Shown: in pieces, positions 55,429-64,000 of the stretch | Layout of the letters: each line of letters starts with the position of its first letter | Numbering within the stretch: position 1 is the first letter of the stretch | Source of the DNA: Nocardioides glacieisoli | GTDB lineage: Bacteria > Actinomycetota > Actinomycetes > Propionibacteriales > Nocardioidaceae | Assembly (NCBI RefSeq): GCF_004137245.1 | Contig: NZ_SDWS01000010.1 | Location: 119,765 to 183,764 of the forward strand | Length of the DNA stretch: 64,000 nucleotides | Reading direction: 5' to 3' | Program-made: the position numbers and the translations under genes | The notes under the pieces: model-generated | Databases searched by the model: none | What the model was told of the DNA's origin: nothing | The model's input: only the letters and a program-made list of their open reading frames with translations

Positions 55429-57309
55429 ATGCAGGACTTTCCTCCCCGGATCGCGACGTTCTTCACCGGCACCGACGTCGCCCCCACCCCGGACCCCGAC
55501 ACCCGGTCGCCCGCGGCGTTCCTGCGGTGGATGCTGCGACAGCAGTGGCAGGTCATCGCGCTGTCGACGCTGTCGTGCCTGCTGTGGCTGCTGCCCCTGA
55601 CCTTCGGCCCCTACATCTTCGGTCGCGCCGTCGACGACGGCATCCTGGCCGGCTCGACGAGCGCCCTGCTCGGCTGGGCCGGGGTGATGCTCGCCGTCGT
55701 CCTGGTGGGCGGCGTCTTCGGCGTCGTGTTCCACACGCTGGTCGTGCGCAGCTGGCTGATCAGCCTCTACGGCACGACCCAGATGGTCACCCGCAAGGTC
55801 GCGCAGATGGGGCACGTGCTCCCCCGGCGATCGCCGACCGGCGAGGTGCTGAGCGTCTCCGCGAGCGACTCCGACGAGTTCGGCGCGCTGACCGAGATCC
55901 TCGCCCGGTCCATCGCCCAGCTGGTGTCCTACCTGACGGTCGCCGCGATCGTGCTGACGATGTCGCTGCAGCTCGGCGTGGTGGTGCTGGTGGCCGCCCC
56001 GGTCCTCGTGGTCGCCGCGATGCCCCTGCTGCGACCGCTGCACCGCCGCCAGCAGGTCGAGCGCAGCCGCAACTCCGAGCTGACCTCGCTCGCCACCGAC
56101 ATCGTCGCCGGGCTGCGGATCCTGCGCGGGATCGGCGGGGAGGACACCTTCGGCCGCAACTACGCCACCCAGTCGCAGCACGCCCGCAAGGCCGGCGTCT
56201 CATCGGGGATCTGGCAGGCGGCGGTCGAGGCCGTGGGCGTCCTCTTCTCCGGGATCTTCCTCGTCACGCTGGTCTGGCTCGGCACCCGCCAGGTGCAGGC
56301 GGGCGAGCTGACGGTCGGCCAGCTGGTCAGCTTCCTGGGCTACGGCCTCTTCATGGTCGGCCCGATCCGCACCTTCTTCGAGCTCGCCCAGAAGACCACC
56401 CGGGCGCTGGTGAGCGCCCGCAAGGCGATCGCGATCTTCGAGCAGCGGCCGCCGTGGCGCGACCCCGCCGACCCGCAGCCGCTCGACGGCAGCCGCGAGA
56501 TCGTCGACGACCTCAGCGGCTTCACCGCCCACCCCGAGCTGCTCACCGTCGTGGTGAGCGCCGTCCCCGAGCAGAGCTCGGCGCTCGCCGACCGCCTCGG
56601 CCGCTACCTGCCGCCCGACACCGACCCCGTCGGCGAGGACGACGGCGACGGCCTCAAGGGCCGTGCCGCCCGTCGTGCCCGGGCCGACCGCGAACGCCGT
56701 CGCGCGCGCATCGCCGCGCGTGACGAGGAGGCCGCCACGCGCGAGTGGGGCGTGCGGCTCGGCGGTGTCGACCTGTCCGCCGCCCGCCTCGTCGACGTAC
56801 GACGCCAGGTGCTGGTGAGCGACACGAGCAGCAGCCTGTTCGCCGGGACGTTGCAGGACGCGATCGACCCCCACGGCACGCTCACCCGTGAGCAGGCCGA
56901 GCACGCGTTGCGGGTCGCCAACGCGGAGGACGTCTACGACGCACTGCCCGAGGGGTGGCAGGGCCAGCTCGACGAGCGCGGCCGCGGCCTGTCCGGCGGG
57001 CAGCGCCAGCGGGTCGTGCTCGCCCGCGCGCTGGCAGCCGACGCCCCGGTCCTGGTGCTCGTCGAGCCGACGTCGGCCGTCGACGCGCACACCGAGGCCC
57101 GGATCGCCGAGCGCGTCAGCGAGCTGCGCGGCGGCCGCACGACCGTCGTCTGCACGGTGTCCCCGCTGTGGCTGCACCACGCCGACCGGGTCGTGCTGCT
57201 GCGCGACGGCCAGGTCGTCGCCGAGGGCGACCACGCCGACCTGCTCGCCCACGACGCGGCCTACCGCAACGTCGTCGTGCGCGCGATGGACGAGGAGGTG
57301 CCCTCGTGA
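55429..57309 (+). CDS. ABC exporter half-transporter with degenerate Walker A
   Basis: This 626-aa protein has a six-helix ABC membrane domain (about residues 30-320) and a modified ATPase domain. The Walker A position reads VVVSAVPEQSSALADRLGRYL minus one end residue, without GxxGxGKS. A charged Arg/Ala insertion follows, then a normal signature LSGGQRQRVVLARAL and altered Walker B VLVLVEPTSAVD, where the Asp is Val. Such subunits contribute the signature to the active site of a heterodimer. ATG at 55429 was preferred to 55384, which lies in a hairpin. Confidence 0.85.
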   Translation: MQDFPPRIATFFTGTDVAPTPDPDTRSPAAFLRWMLRQQWQVIALSTLSCLLWLLPLTFGPYIFGRAVDDGILAGSTSALLGWAGVMLAVVLVGGVFGVVFHTLVVRSWLISLYGTTQMVTRKVAQMGHVLPRRSPTGEVLSVSASDSDEFGALTEILARSIAQLVSYLTVAAIVLTMSLQLGVVVLVAAPVLVVAAMPLLRPLHRRQQVERSRNSELTSLATDIVAGLRILRGIGGEDTFGRNYATQSQHARKAGVSSGIWQAAVEAVGVLFSGIFLVTLVWLGTRQVQAGELTVGQLVSFLGYGLFMVGPIRTFFELAQKTTRALVSARKAIAIFEQRPPWRDPADPQPLDGSREIVDDLSGFTAHPELLTVVVSAVPEQSSALADRLGRYLPPDTDPVGEDDGDGLKGRAARRARADRERRRARIAARDEEAATREWGVRLGGVDLSAARLVDVRRQVLVSDTSSSLFAGTLQDAIDPHGTLTREQAEHALRVANAEDVYDALPEGWQGQLDERGRGLSGGQRQRVVLARALAADAPVLVLVEPTSAVDAHTEARIAERVSELRGGRTTVVCTVSPLWLHHADRVVLLRDGQVVAEGDHADLLAHDAAYRNVVVRAMDEEVPS

Positions 57310-59222
57310 CCGACCTCCTCGCCACCTCGCCCGACACCTGGCGCGACCGCACCCTCGACCCGCCGGTGGTCCCGCCCGAGCTGGCCCCGCCGACCGACGC
57401 CTCGTGGGGCGAGCGGTGGCACGCCTTCCGGCAGCGCCACGACCTGCGCCGTCAGCGCGCCGAGGACGTCTACTCCGCGTCGCGCAACCCGGACCGGGGC
57501 TGGCCGGTGGCCGGCAACAAGGAGGTCCTCGCCTTCTTCAAGGACCTCTTCCGGACCCGACGCCGCGCGTTCGCCGCGCTCGTCGTGCTCAACGCGCTGG
57601 CCGCCGGCGCCGGCCTCGTCGTGCCGCGGCTGCTCGGCGAGCTGGTCAACACGACGGTCGAGGGCACCGGCCGGCCGCTCGGCCAGCTGGCGCTGGTGAT
57701 CGTGGGCGTCGTGCTTGCGCAGGCGGGCTTCACCTTCGTCGCGCAGCGCACGTCGACACTCTTCGGCCAGGACCTGCTCTCGACCGCGCGCGAGTTCATC
57801 GTGCGGACGATCCTGCGGCTGCCCCTGGGCGCCGTCGAGAGCGCGAGCACCGGCGACCTCGTCACCCGCGTGACCCGCGACGTCGGCACGATGAGCCGCT
57901 CGGTGCAGTACGGCGTCCCGATGGCGATCATCTCGCTGCTGACCGTCGTGATGTCGATCGGCGCGATGCTGCTCAACTCCGTCGTCCTCGCCGTCCCGGC
58001 GCTGCTGACCTTCGCCACCTCGACGTGGGCGGTGCGCACCTACCTGCGCCGCGCACCGAAGGCCTACATCACCGAGGGGTCGACGTACTCCCGGATCAAC
58101 ACCACCCTGACCGAGACCGTGGAGGGCGCGCGCACCGTCGAGTCGCTCGGCCTCTCCGGCAAGCGGGTGCGGGCCGGCGACGACGACATCGACGTGTCGG
58201 CCCAGGCCGAGCGCTACACGATGTCGCTGCGCAACATCCTCTTCGCGGCGCTCAACTTCGCCTTCCAGACCCCGCGCGTGATCACCCTGCTCGTCGGGGC
58301 GTACGCCTACTCCCGCGGCTGGGCCGACCTCGGGCAGATCACCGCCGCGGTGCTCTACGTCGAGGCGCTGGCCGACCCGCTCGACCGGCTGATCAGCGAG
58401 ATCGACCGGCTCCAGGTCGGTGCCGCGTCGACCAGTCGGCTGCTCGGCATCGCCGAGGTCCGTCCCGACCGCACGGCCGGCGACCGGCTGCCCGACGGCA
58501 TCGACCTGGTCGGTGAGGACCTCCGCTTCGCCTACCGCGAGGGCCACGACGTCCTGCACGGGGTCGACCTGCGTCTCGCTCCGGGCGAGCGCCTGGCCAT
58601 CGTCGGGCCGAGCGGCTCGGGCAAGTCCACCCTCGGCCGGCTGCTGTCCGGCATCAACCGTCCGCGGACGGGGTCGGCCAGCGTCGGCGGGGTCGAGCTC
58701 GTGGACCTGCCGCTCGAGGTGCTGCGGACCGAGGTCGCCCTGGTCACCCAGGAGCACCACGTCTTCATCGGCTCGGTGCGCGACAACATCGTGCTGGCGC
58801 GCGAGGGCTCGACCGACGACGACGTCCGCGCCGCCCTCAGCGCGGTCGGCTCGCTGCTCTGGGTCGAGCGGCTGCCGCAGGGGCTCGACACGATGATCGG
58901 CTCCGGCCGCTTCGCGCTGACGCCGGCGCAGGCCCAGCAGGTGGCGCTCGCGCGGCTGATCATCGCGGACCCCCACACCCTCGTGCTCGACGAGGCGACC
59001 TCGCTCATCGACCCGCGGACGGCCCGCACGCTCGAGGGGTCGATGAACAACCTCCTCGAGGGCCGTACGGTCGTCGCCATCGCGCACCGGCTCCACACCG
59101 CCCACGACGCCGACCGCATCGCCGTCGTCATCGACGGGCGCATCGTCGAGCTCGGCAGTCACGACGAGCTGATCCGCCTCGACGGGCAGTACGCCGCCCT
59201 CTGGCGGGCCTGGACGTCCTGA
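57306..59222 (+). CDS. ABC exporter half-transporter, catalytic partner
   Basis: This 638-aa protein has an ABC membrane domain (about residues 80-370) and an ATPase domain with intact Walker [14 protein letters not shown]-loop LVTQEHHVF, Walker B LVLDEATSLID and switch IAHRLHTAHD. Its signature is degraded to LTPAQAQQVALARL. It complements the previous subunit, so the pair has one complete ATP site (this Walker A with that LSGGQ) and one degenerate site. GTG overlaps the preceding TGA (GTGA). The cargo is unknown; drugs, lipids or peptides are possible. Confidence 0.9.
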   Translation: MTDLLATSPDTWRDRTLDPPVVPPELAPPTDASWGERWHAFRQRHDLRRQRAEDVYSASRNPDRGWPVAGNKEVLAFFKDLFRTRRRAFAALVVLNALAAGAGLVVPRLLGELVNTTVEGTGRPLGQLALVIVGVVLAQAGFTFVAQRTSTLFGQDLLSTAREFIVRTILRLPLGAVESASTGDLVTRVTRDVGTMSRSVQYGVPMAIISLLTVVMSIGAMLLNSVVLAVPALLTFATSTWAVRTYLRRAPKAYITEGSTYSRINTTLTETVEGARTVESLGLSGKRVRAGDDDIDVSAQAERYTMSLRNILFAALNFAFQTPRVITLLVGAYAYSRGWADLGQITAAVLYVEALADPLDRLISEIDRLQVGAASTSRLLGIAEVRPDRTAGDRLPDGIDLVGEDLRFAYREGHDVLHGVDLRLAPGERLAIVGPSGSGKSTLGRLLSGINRPRTGSASVGGVELVDLPLEVLRTEVALVTQEHHVFIGSVRDNIVLAREGSTDDDVRAALSAVGSLLWVERLPQGLDTMIGSGRFALTPAQAQQVALARLIIADPHTLVLDEATSLIDPRTARTLEGSMNNLLEGRTVVAIAHRLHTAHDADRIAVVIDGRIVELGSHDELIRLDGQYAALWRAWTS

Positions 59223-59244
59223 GGCGTCCCGCGTCGACGCCTCG

Positions 59245-59301
59245 GGGGTGGCGGCACATCGCATCTTTGGACGGCCAGGTCCTGCAATCTGCCGCCACCC
59301 C
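59245..59301. repeat. 57-nt imperfect palindrome between convergent genes
   Basis: Perfect 12-bp outer arms GGGGTGGCGGCA (59245-59256) and TGCCGCCACCCC (59290-59301) extend to 17 of 19 paired bases. An inner GGAC/GTCC hairpin sits at the apex. It lies between the stops of the ABC gene and the MFS gene and may be a two-way terminator or a REP-like element. Confidence 0.65.
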
Positions 59302-59325
59302 AACCGGCGGGAGGTGGGGAAGGCG

Positions 59326-60570
59326 TCAGGCGGAGGCGGCCGCGACCTCGCGGCGCCCGGCCACCCGGTGCCACTGCCAGCAGCCCCACCCCAGCACCAC
59401 GCACACGGCCGCCGCGAGCGCGAAGCCGAGCACGGAGCCACCGGCGTACGGCGCGACGACGGCGGCGCTGACCGCGTTGAAGACGAGCGTCACGAACGTC
59501 GACGCGGACATCACGGCACCGCGGCGTGCGGGGACCAGGTCGAGCATCAGCATCTGGATGTTGGGGAAGGCCAGCCCGTTGCCGAAGGCCACGAAGGAGA
59601 TCCCGACGACGGCCCACGGAAGCACCTCGCCGGCAGGGGTGAGGGCGACGACCACGCCGATCGCGGCACCGGCGGTGCTCACGGCGTAGCCGAGGGTGAC
59701 CAGCTGCGAGCTGGTGACCGTCCGGCCGAAGCGGCCGCTCACGAGCGAGCCGACGACCATCGATCCGATCATCGGGACGAAGAGCTTCCAGAAGTCGAGC
59801 TCTCCCTCCCCGAGCAGGTCGACCACGAAGATCGACGCGCCGCCGATGTAGAGGAACTGCGCGCCGAAGACCAGCGTGGCGGCCCAGGTCATCCGGTGGA
59901 AGGCGGGCACCCGCATCACCTCGGCGAGCCCGCGGAAGATCTCGCCGACGCGCAACGGCACACGGTTCTCGGGCGGGTGGCTCTCGGGCAGCAGGACCAC
60001 CGAGACGATGGCCAGCAGCAGGGCGAGCGCGGCCATGAACCAGAAGACCGTCTCCCACGGGCCGACCTGGATCAGTAGTCCGCCCACGATCGGCGCGATC
60101 GCCGGCGCCACGCCGAAGATCACGGCGACCTGGCTCATCATCCGCTGGGCCCTCGGCCCGTCGAAGAGGTCGCGGATGACGGTGCGGCTCACGATGGTCG
60201 AGCCGCCTGCCGCCAGCCCCTGGGCGACGCGGCCCACGAGCAGCCACTCCAGCGACGGGGCGAACGCGCACGCGACCGAGGCGACGGCGTACACCAGCAG
60301 GGAGCCCATGATCACCGGGCGGCGACCGATGGCGTCGGAGAGCGGACCGTGGAAGAGGCTCATCGACGCGAACGCGAGCATGTAGGCCGTCACGACGAGC
60401 TGCAGCTCGGCGGACGACACCTCCAGCGCGTCGCCCATCTCGGCGAACGCCGGGAAAGGGGTGTCGATGCTGAACGGGCCGATCATCGACAGCAGCGCCA
60501 GCACGAGCGGGATGAACGCCACGACGCGAGGCGTGAGCACCGTCGGCTCCACCCGCTCCCCCGTCGTCAC
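59326..60570 (-). CDS. Bcr/CflA-type MFS drug efflux protein
   Basis: This 414-aa 12-helix MFS protein has N-terminal LLSMIGPFSIDTPFPAFAEMGDAL, motif A-like FHGPLSDAIGRRPVIMGSL, and QGLAAGGSTIVSRTVIRDLFDG, all typical of the Bcr/CflA branch (drug:H+ antiporters, DHA1). GTG at 60570 was chosen from the alignment; the upstream frame overlaps the next gene's terminator. The substrate is unknown. Confidence 0.9.
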   Translation of the reverse strand: MTTGERVEPTVLTPRVVAFIPLVLALLSMIGPFSIDTPFPAFAEMGDALEVSSAELQLVVTAYMLAFASMSLFHGPLSDAIGRRPVIMGSLLVYAVASVACAFAPSLEWLLVGRVAQGLAAGGSTIVSRTVIRDLFDGPRAQRMMSQVAVIFGVAPAIAPIVGGLLIQVGPWETVFWFMAALALLLAIVSVVLLPESHPPENRVPLRVGEIFRGLAEVMRVPAFHRMTWAATLVFGAQFLYIGGASIFVVDLLGEGELDFWKLFVPMIGSMVVGSLVSGRFGRTVTSSQLVTLGYAVSTAGAAIGVVVALTPAGEVLPWAVVGISFVAFGNGLAFPNIQMLMLDLVPARRGAVMSASTFVTLVFNAVSAAVVAPYAGGSVLGFALAAAVCVVLGWGCWQWHRVAGRREVAAASA

Positions 60571-60617
60571 CCGGACATCACACCACCCGGGCGGAAGCCG
60601 GGCGGCATTGCGACGGC

Positions 60618-60648
60618 AGCGGGGGCCGGCCAGTGGCCGACCCCCGCT
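60618..60648 (-). terminator. Terminator of secreted nuclease gene
   Basis: A 14-bp stem with one mismatch (AGCGGGGG and CGGCCA on one arm, TGGCCG and CCCCCGCT on the other) lies 31 nt past the nuclease stop. Confidence 0.8.
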
Positions 60649-60679
60649 GCTGACTGACTCGAGGTCAGACGACCCTCCG

Positions 60680-63600
60680 TCAGCGCGACTGCTGCCCGCG
60701 GGGCGTGACGGTGACGACGGCCTCGTCGACCGACGACTCGTCTGCATCGCTCACCTGCACCGCGACGGTGTAGCTGCCAGGGGCACGGTTCGCGCGGAAG
60801 ACGGCCGTCGGGCCGGTGGCGTCGTCGAACTGGCCGTCACCGTCCAGGTCCCAGGCGAACGTGATCTCTTCGCCCTCGAGGTCGAAGGACCCCGACGCGT
60901 CGAGCACAACCCGGGCACCGGGCTTGACCGTGTAAGGGCCTCCGGCGTCTGCCACCGGGGCCGTGTCGAGGCTCAGCCCGACGATGACCGGGTCGTGGTC
61001 GCTCGACCGGTAGGGGTCGGGCTCGTAGAGCGGCAGTGCTGACGACTCACGCTCGAAGGCTGCCTCGCCGATGTCCTTGACGTCGTCGTTGTAGTCGAGC
61101 AGAGGCACCTCGTCTGCATTGATCTTCCAGCCACCGGCACCGGTCACCTGATCGGCGAGCGACTCAGTGGCCAGCGCGTGGTCGAGGTGGCCGAGGAGGC
61201 CGTCGAAGACGTAACCGTAGGACTCCAGGCCCTCCTCGCGCACGAGCAGGTCGACGTAGCCGGCCGCCTCGAGCGTGGTGATCGGACGCTCCATGGAGTA
61301 GGAGTTCAGGTCACCGATGACCAGGTAGTCGGGGTCGCCGCTCCCGGTCGGGTCGGTGGCCAAGTAGTCCGCCAGCGCTGCCGCCGCCTGCGTACGGGTA
61401 AGGTCACAGTTGCCCGAACCGTCCTCCGGCGAGTCGTCGCCCGCGCCGCAGCCCGAACCCTTGCTCTTGAGGTGGTTCACCGCCACCGTGAACCGCTCGC
61501 CCGTGGCGATCTCGTCGAAGGTCTGGATCAGCGCCGGCCGGTTGGCCGTGTCGACGAACCGCGGGTCGTCCGCGCTGGTCAGCAGGTCGTACGCACCGAC
61601 CGGGTTGACGGTCGCGGTCTTGTAGAGGAAGGCCTGCTTGATGGCGTCGGTGCCGATGAAGCCCGTCTCGATGTAGTCGTACGTGCCCGGCGCCGTGGCG
61701 GCGTTGAGCGCGTCGACGATCTGCTGGGTCGCGAGGCCCGAGTCGTTCTGGATCTCGATCAGACCGAAGACGTCGGCGTCGATGGTCTCCAGCGCCGCCA
61801 CGATCTTGGCGAGCTGACGCTCCCGCTCCTGCTCGGAGTCGGCGCCGCGGCAGTCGTCGGTGCCGTCGGGGCCGCAGGTGCCGGAACTGTTCGACGAGGT
61901 GGTGTCCACCGTGGCGAAGTAGTTCAGCACGTTGAAGCTGGCGACCTTCAGGCGCCCGCCCACCGCGTCGGGCGCGGTCGGACGCGGGTTCACCACGTCG
62001 AAGGAGTAGTCCTCCTCGGGCAGGGGCCGCAGCTTCCAGGCACCAAAGGAGTACTCCATGGCACCGGTGAGACCGGTGATCGTGTCCCCGCCACGGAAGT
62101 AGTTGCCGGTGCTCAGGCCGGGCGTCGGGTAGTAGTAGGTCTCATTGTCCTGCGGACCGCTGGTGGCGTCGTTCTGGTCGTTGCTGGCGTCGTCGAGGAC
62201 GATCCGGCGGGTCGCCAGGTCAGCCGTGAACGCCTGGAAGCCCTCGACGCTGGGCGCGTCGGTCTGCGTGTACTGGTACTCGCGCTCGTTCGCCGTGAGG
62301 ACGATCTCGCCGAACTGCGCGAGCGCGAAGTACTCGCTCACCGCCAGCTTGGTGGAGATGGTCGTGACCATGCCCTCGACCGTCTCGAACGTGGCCGGCG
62401 CCTCGGTGGAGCCGCTCGCCGGCAGCGTCACGACGGCAGCGGTGGGCGTCGGCAGGTCCGAGCCGAGGACGTCGACCGACCCACTGGTGGCGTTGATCTG
62501 GGTGTTCTCGAAGAACTCGGCGACTGTGCCGACGACCTTCACCTGATCACCGGCGGCCAGGCCGCTCGGGCAGGCCGAACCACAGAAGACGTAGATGCCC
62601 TCCGACGTCGCTGCGGAACCGTCGGCGTCCGCGTCCTCCTCCTGCACGTAGAAGCCGTCGAGGACGTCGCGGCTGGTGATGAGCGACGTGACGACTGCCT
62701 CGACCTGGACGTCCTGGCCCGCGAGCGGCGAGGTGGCGCCCGAGCCCTGGACCTCAGAGACGAGGCTCGTCTCGAGCGGTTCGGAGACGGTGACCGTGAC
62801 AGTGCACGTCGCTGTCGCGCCGTCGTCCGACGTGGCGGTGACCTGCACCGGGTAGGTGCCGGCAGCGGTCGTACCTGCTACGGACAGGGTTCCGGTCGCG
62901 GCCTGCCCGGCGGCGGCGGTCGCGGAGGAGAGAGTGATGCCCGCTACGGGGGCGGACGTGATGGCGAGGCCCGTGATGGCGCTGTCCGCGTCGGTGGCCG
63001 ACAGCTGCGACGTGGTCGCTGTGCCGACGGTGGTGCTGACGGCGGTGGCGCAGGTGAGCACCGGGGCCGCGGGGCCGCCACCGCCGGGGGTCCCGGCGTA
63101 GGAGCCGAGCCCGTCGACGGTGTCGGTGGCGAATCCGTCCCACTGGACGGCCGGGTCGAAGACGTCGCTGCCGACGGGGTCCCCGCCGCCGACGGAGGCC
63201 TTGCGGCGGAGGGTGTTGTCCGCGGTGCTGGTGAGGCCGGTGCCCCACTCGGCGCCCGGGTCGAACCCGATCTGGCCGATGACGTCCAGGGTCGTGCTGG
63301 CCTTGCGCAGGGCGAGCGCGTCGTCGCCGTTCCAAAGGCCCGCGCCGCTGGTCAGGTCGGCCTGGGCGAGGATCGCGGCGTTCGCCTGCGAGGAGGCGAT
63401 GACGTACACGTCGCCCGCCGCTAGCGTGCCGGTCAGCTGGAGGGTGAGGCCTGGGGTCGACGCCCCGTTCGAGAAGAGCTGGACGTTGTAGCCGCCCGCG
63501 GCGAGGTCGACGGCGGCGCCCGTGCCGTTGTAGATCTCGAGGGCCTTGTTGTTGCTCGACCCCTCGACGTACTCGGAGAAGTAGAGGTCCGTGGCGGCTG

Positions 63601-63718
63601 CCGCGGGCGGGGCTGCCGCGACCATGCCGGCGAGCAGCGCAAAGGGTGTGGCGACCGCGACGGCCGCCTTGCCCGAACCACGAACGGATGGGAGGGAAAG
63701 TCTGGGCAAGTCGGCCAC
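60680..63718 (-). CDS. Secreted ExeM/NucH-family endonuclease with lamin-tail and PKD domains
   Basis: This 1012-aa protein has a signal peptide (about residues 1-42, ending AAAPPAAAA). A lamin-tail domain (about 43-160, LYFSEYVEGSSNNKALEIYNG), an Ig/cadherin-like domain (about 215-312) and an OB-fold segment (315-440) follow. The endonuclease/exonuclease/phosphatase domain (about 590-905) has KVASFNVLNYFAT, FGLIEIQNDSG, AVNHLKSKGSGCG, VIGDLNSYSMERP and SSDHDPVIVGL. A C-terminal PKD domain ends the chain. It probably degrades extracellular DNA with Mg/Mn. No sortase motif is seen. Confidence 0.9.
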   Translation of the reverse strand: MADLPRLSLPSVRGSGKAAVAVATPFALLAGMVAAAPPAAAATDLYFSEYVEGSSNNKALEIYNGTGAAVDLAAGGYNVQLFSNGASTPGLTLQLTGTLAAGDVYVIASSQANAAILAQADLTSGAGLWNGDDALALRKASTTLDVIGQIGFDPGAEWGTGLTSTADNTLRRKASVGGGDPVGSDVFDPAVQWDGFATDTVDGLGSYAGTPGGGGPAAPVLTCATAVSTTVGTATTSQLSATDADSAITGLAITSAPVAGITLSSATAAAGQAATGTLSVAGTTAAGTYPVQVTATSDDGATATCTVTVTVSEPLETSLVSEVQGSGATSPLAGQDVQVEAVVTSLITSRDVLDGFYVQEEDADADGSAATSEGIYVFCGSACPSGLAAGDQVKVVGTVAEFFENTQINATSGSVDVLGSDLPTPTAAVVTLPASGSTEAPATFETVEGMVTTISTKLAVSEYFALAQFGEIVLTANEREYQYTQTDAPSVEGFQAFTADLATRRIVLDDASNDQNDATSGPQDNETYYYPTPGLSTGNYFRGGDTITGLTGAMEYSFGAWKLRPLPEEDYSFDVVNPRPTAPDAVGGRLKVASFNVLNYFATVDTTSSNSSGTCGPDGTDDCRGADSEQERERQLAKIVAALETIDADVFGLIEIQNDSGLATQQIVDALNAATAPGTYDYIETGFIGTDAIKQAFLYKTATVNPVGAYDLLTSADDPRFVDTANRPALIQTFDEIATGERFTVAVNHLKSKGSGCGAGDDSPEDGSGNCDLTRTQAAAALADYLATDPTGSGDPDYLVIGDLNSYSMERPITTLEAAGYVDLLVREEGLESYGYVFDGLLGHLDHALATESLADQVTGAGGWKINADEVPLLDYNDDVKDIGEAAFERESSALPLYEPDPYRSSDHDPVIVGLSLDTAPVADAGGPYTVKPGARVVLDASGSFDLEGEEITFAWDLDGDGQFDDATGPTAVFRANRAPGSYTVAVQVSDADESSVDEAVVTVTPRGQQSR

Positions 63719-64000
63719 GAGAGTCCTCTGTTGGAAGAGTGAGATTTCTCAAAGGCTAAGCCGAGCGGGTGAACTCTTGCTGGGCAGCATCAGTCCAAAT
63801 TGTGAATTGATTTTGTCACATGTGGCCGACGTCAGAGCGACCTCGTCCACACGGCACCGGCACACTCGTCGTGACCTCGCCCGCACTGCTAGGTGAACAT
63901 GCGCTGGGCTAGGAATTGCTGAAGGGTCAAGTCCCGTCAGGTGGTGTACGCCGCGTGATCCTCCGTGGGTCAGGCGGTGATGGCCTGCAGTTCGTGCACC
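63719..64000. other. Upstream region of nuclease gene and window edge
   Basis: These 282 nt have no complete gene. The part at 63740-63835 is AT-rich for this genome (TGTGAATTGATTTTGTCACA-like sequence) and should hold the nuclease promoter. At the right edge a minus-strand frame ends with TGA at 63970-63972 after VHELQAITA; it may be the end of a gene beyond the window. I cannot identify it. Confidence 0.4.

Noticed and set aside
63795..63835. CRP/GlxR-like site TGTGA...TCACA upstream of the nuclease
   Set aside because: The half-sites are separated by 10 nt rather than 6, so it does not fit the known spacing.
63970..64000. Possible transposase end at the right edge
   Set aside because: Only nine codons and no terminal repeat are visible; nothing supports a mobile element.

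Overview
The window is high-GC DNA with frequent GTG starts and many 1-4 nt start/stop overlaps. The gene order rpmG, two MaoC-fold genes, murB, tRNA-Trp, secE, nusG, rplK, rplA, rplJ, rplL is the actinobacterial hadAB-rpl neighbourhood. Together with a complete mce operon and a folate-linked betaine pathway this suggests an aerobic actinobacterium, most likely Nocardioides or a close relative. The genus is inferred, not proven. No CRISPR array, prophage or complete insertion sequence was recognised. No gene-free gap exceeds 300 bases.

Region 1 (1-10.4 kb, minus strand) is a full lipid-uptake operon: mceG ATPase, two YrbE permeases, mceA to mceF, an Mce-associated membrane protein, and the start of a J-domain gene. 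A 20-bp near-palindrome lies just upstream of mceG.

Region 2 (10.6-36.4 kb) is a choline and glycine betaine catabolic island. Import is by a BCCT carrier and an OpuA-type ABC system. Choline becomes betaine through a GMC choline dehydrogenase and betaine aldehyde dehydrogenase. Betaine can then lose a methyl group through a cobalamin system: an MttB-family methyltransferase, a corrinoid protein, a methyl-THF methyltransferase, a [2Fe-2S] ASKHA corrinoid activator, a DUF1638 protein and a MetF-like reductase. Dimethylglycine is oxidised by a folate-dependent flavoenzyme with its own EtfAB, and PurU plus formate-THF ligase balance the C1-folate pool. Two IclR regulators sit in the island. Five promoters (DMGDH, BCCT, betB, iclR/purU, metF) carry the same arrangement of two 17-bp palindromes, GTTGCG-N5-CGCAAC, offset by exactly 19 bp. 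This is the strongest new regulatory signal in the window. The mttB/iclR2 divergent promoter carries a different, perfect 28-bp palindrome. Two pathway genes look damaged: purU has an in-frame amber codon and betB a one-base insertion.

Region 3 (36.5-46.1 kb) holds core translation and secretion genes (rplL, rplJ with a probable L10 leader, rplA, rplK, nusG, secE, rpmG), tRNA-Trp, tRNA-Met and tRNA-Thr, adenosine deaminase, murB, HadAB-like dehydratases, an orphan DnaB/RecA-fold ATPase and a lipoprotein.

Region 4 (46.2-64 kb) is mixed housekeeping and accessory content: amidase, Tag glycosylase, a DUF2652 cyclase-fold protein next to an MFS protein with a cyclic-nucleotide-binding domain, a pirin, a YdeP/FdhF-type molybdoenzyme, an OYE-family reductase, an asymmetric ABC exporter pair, a Bcr/CflA-type MFS pump and a large secreted ExeM/NucH-type nuclease.
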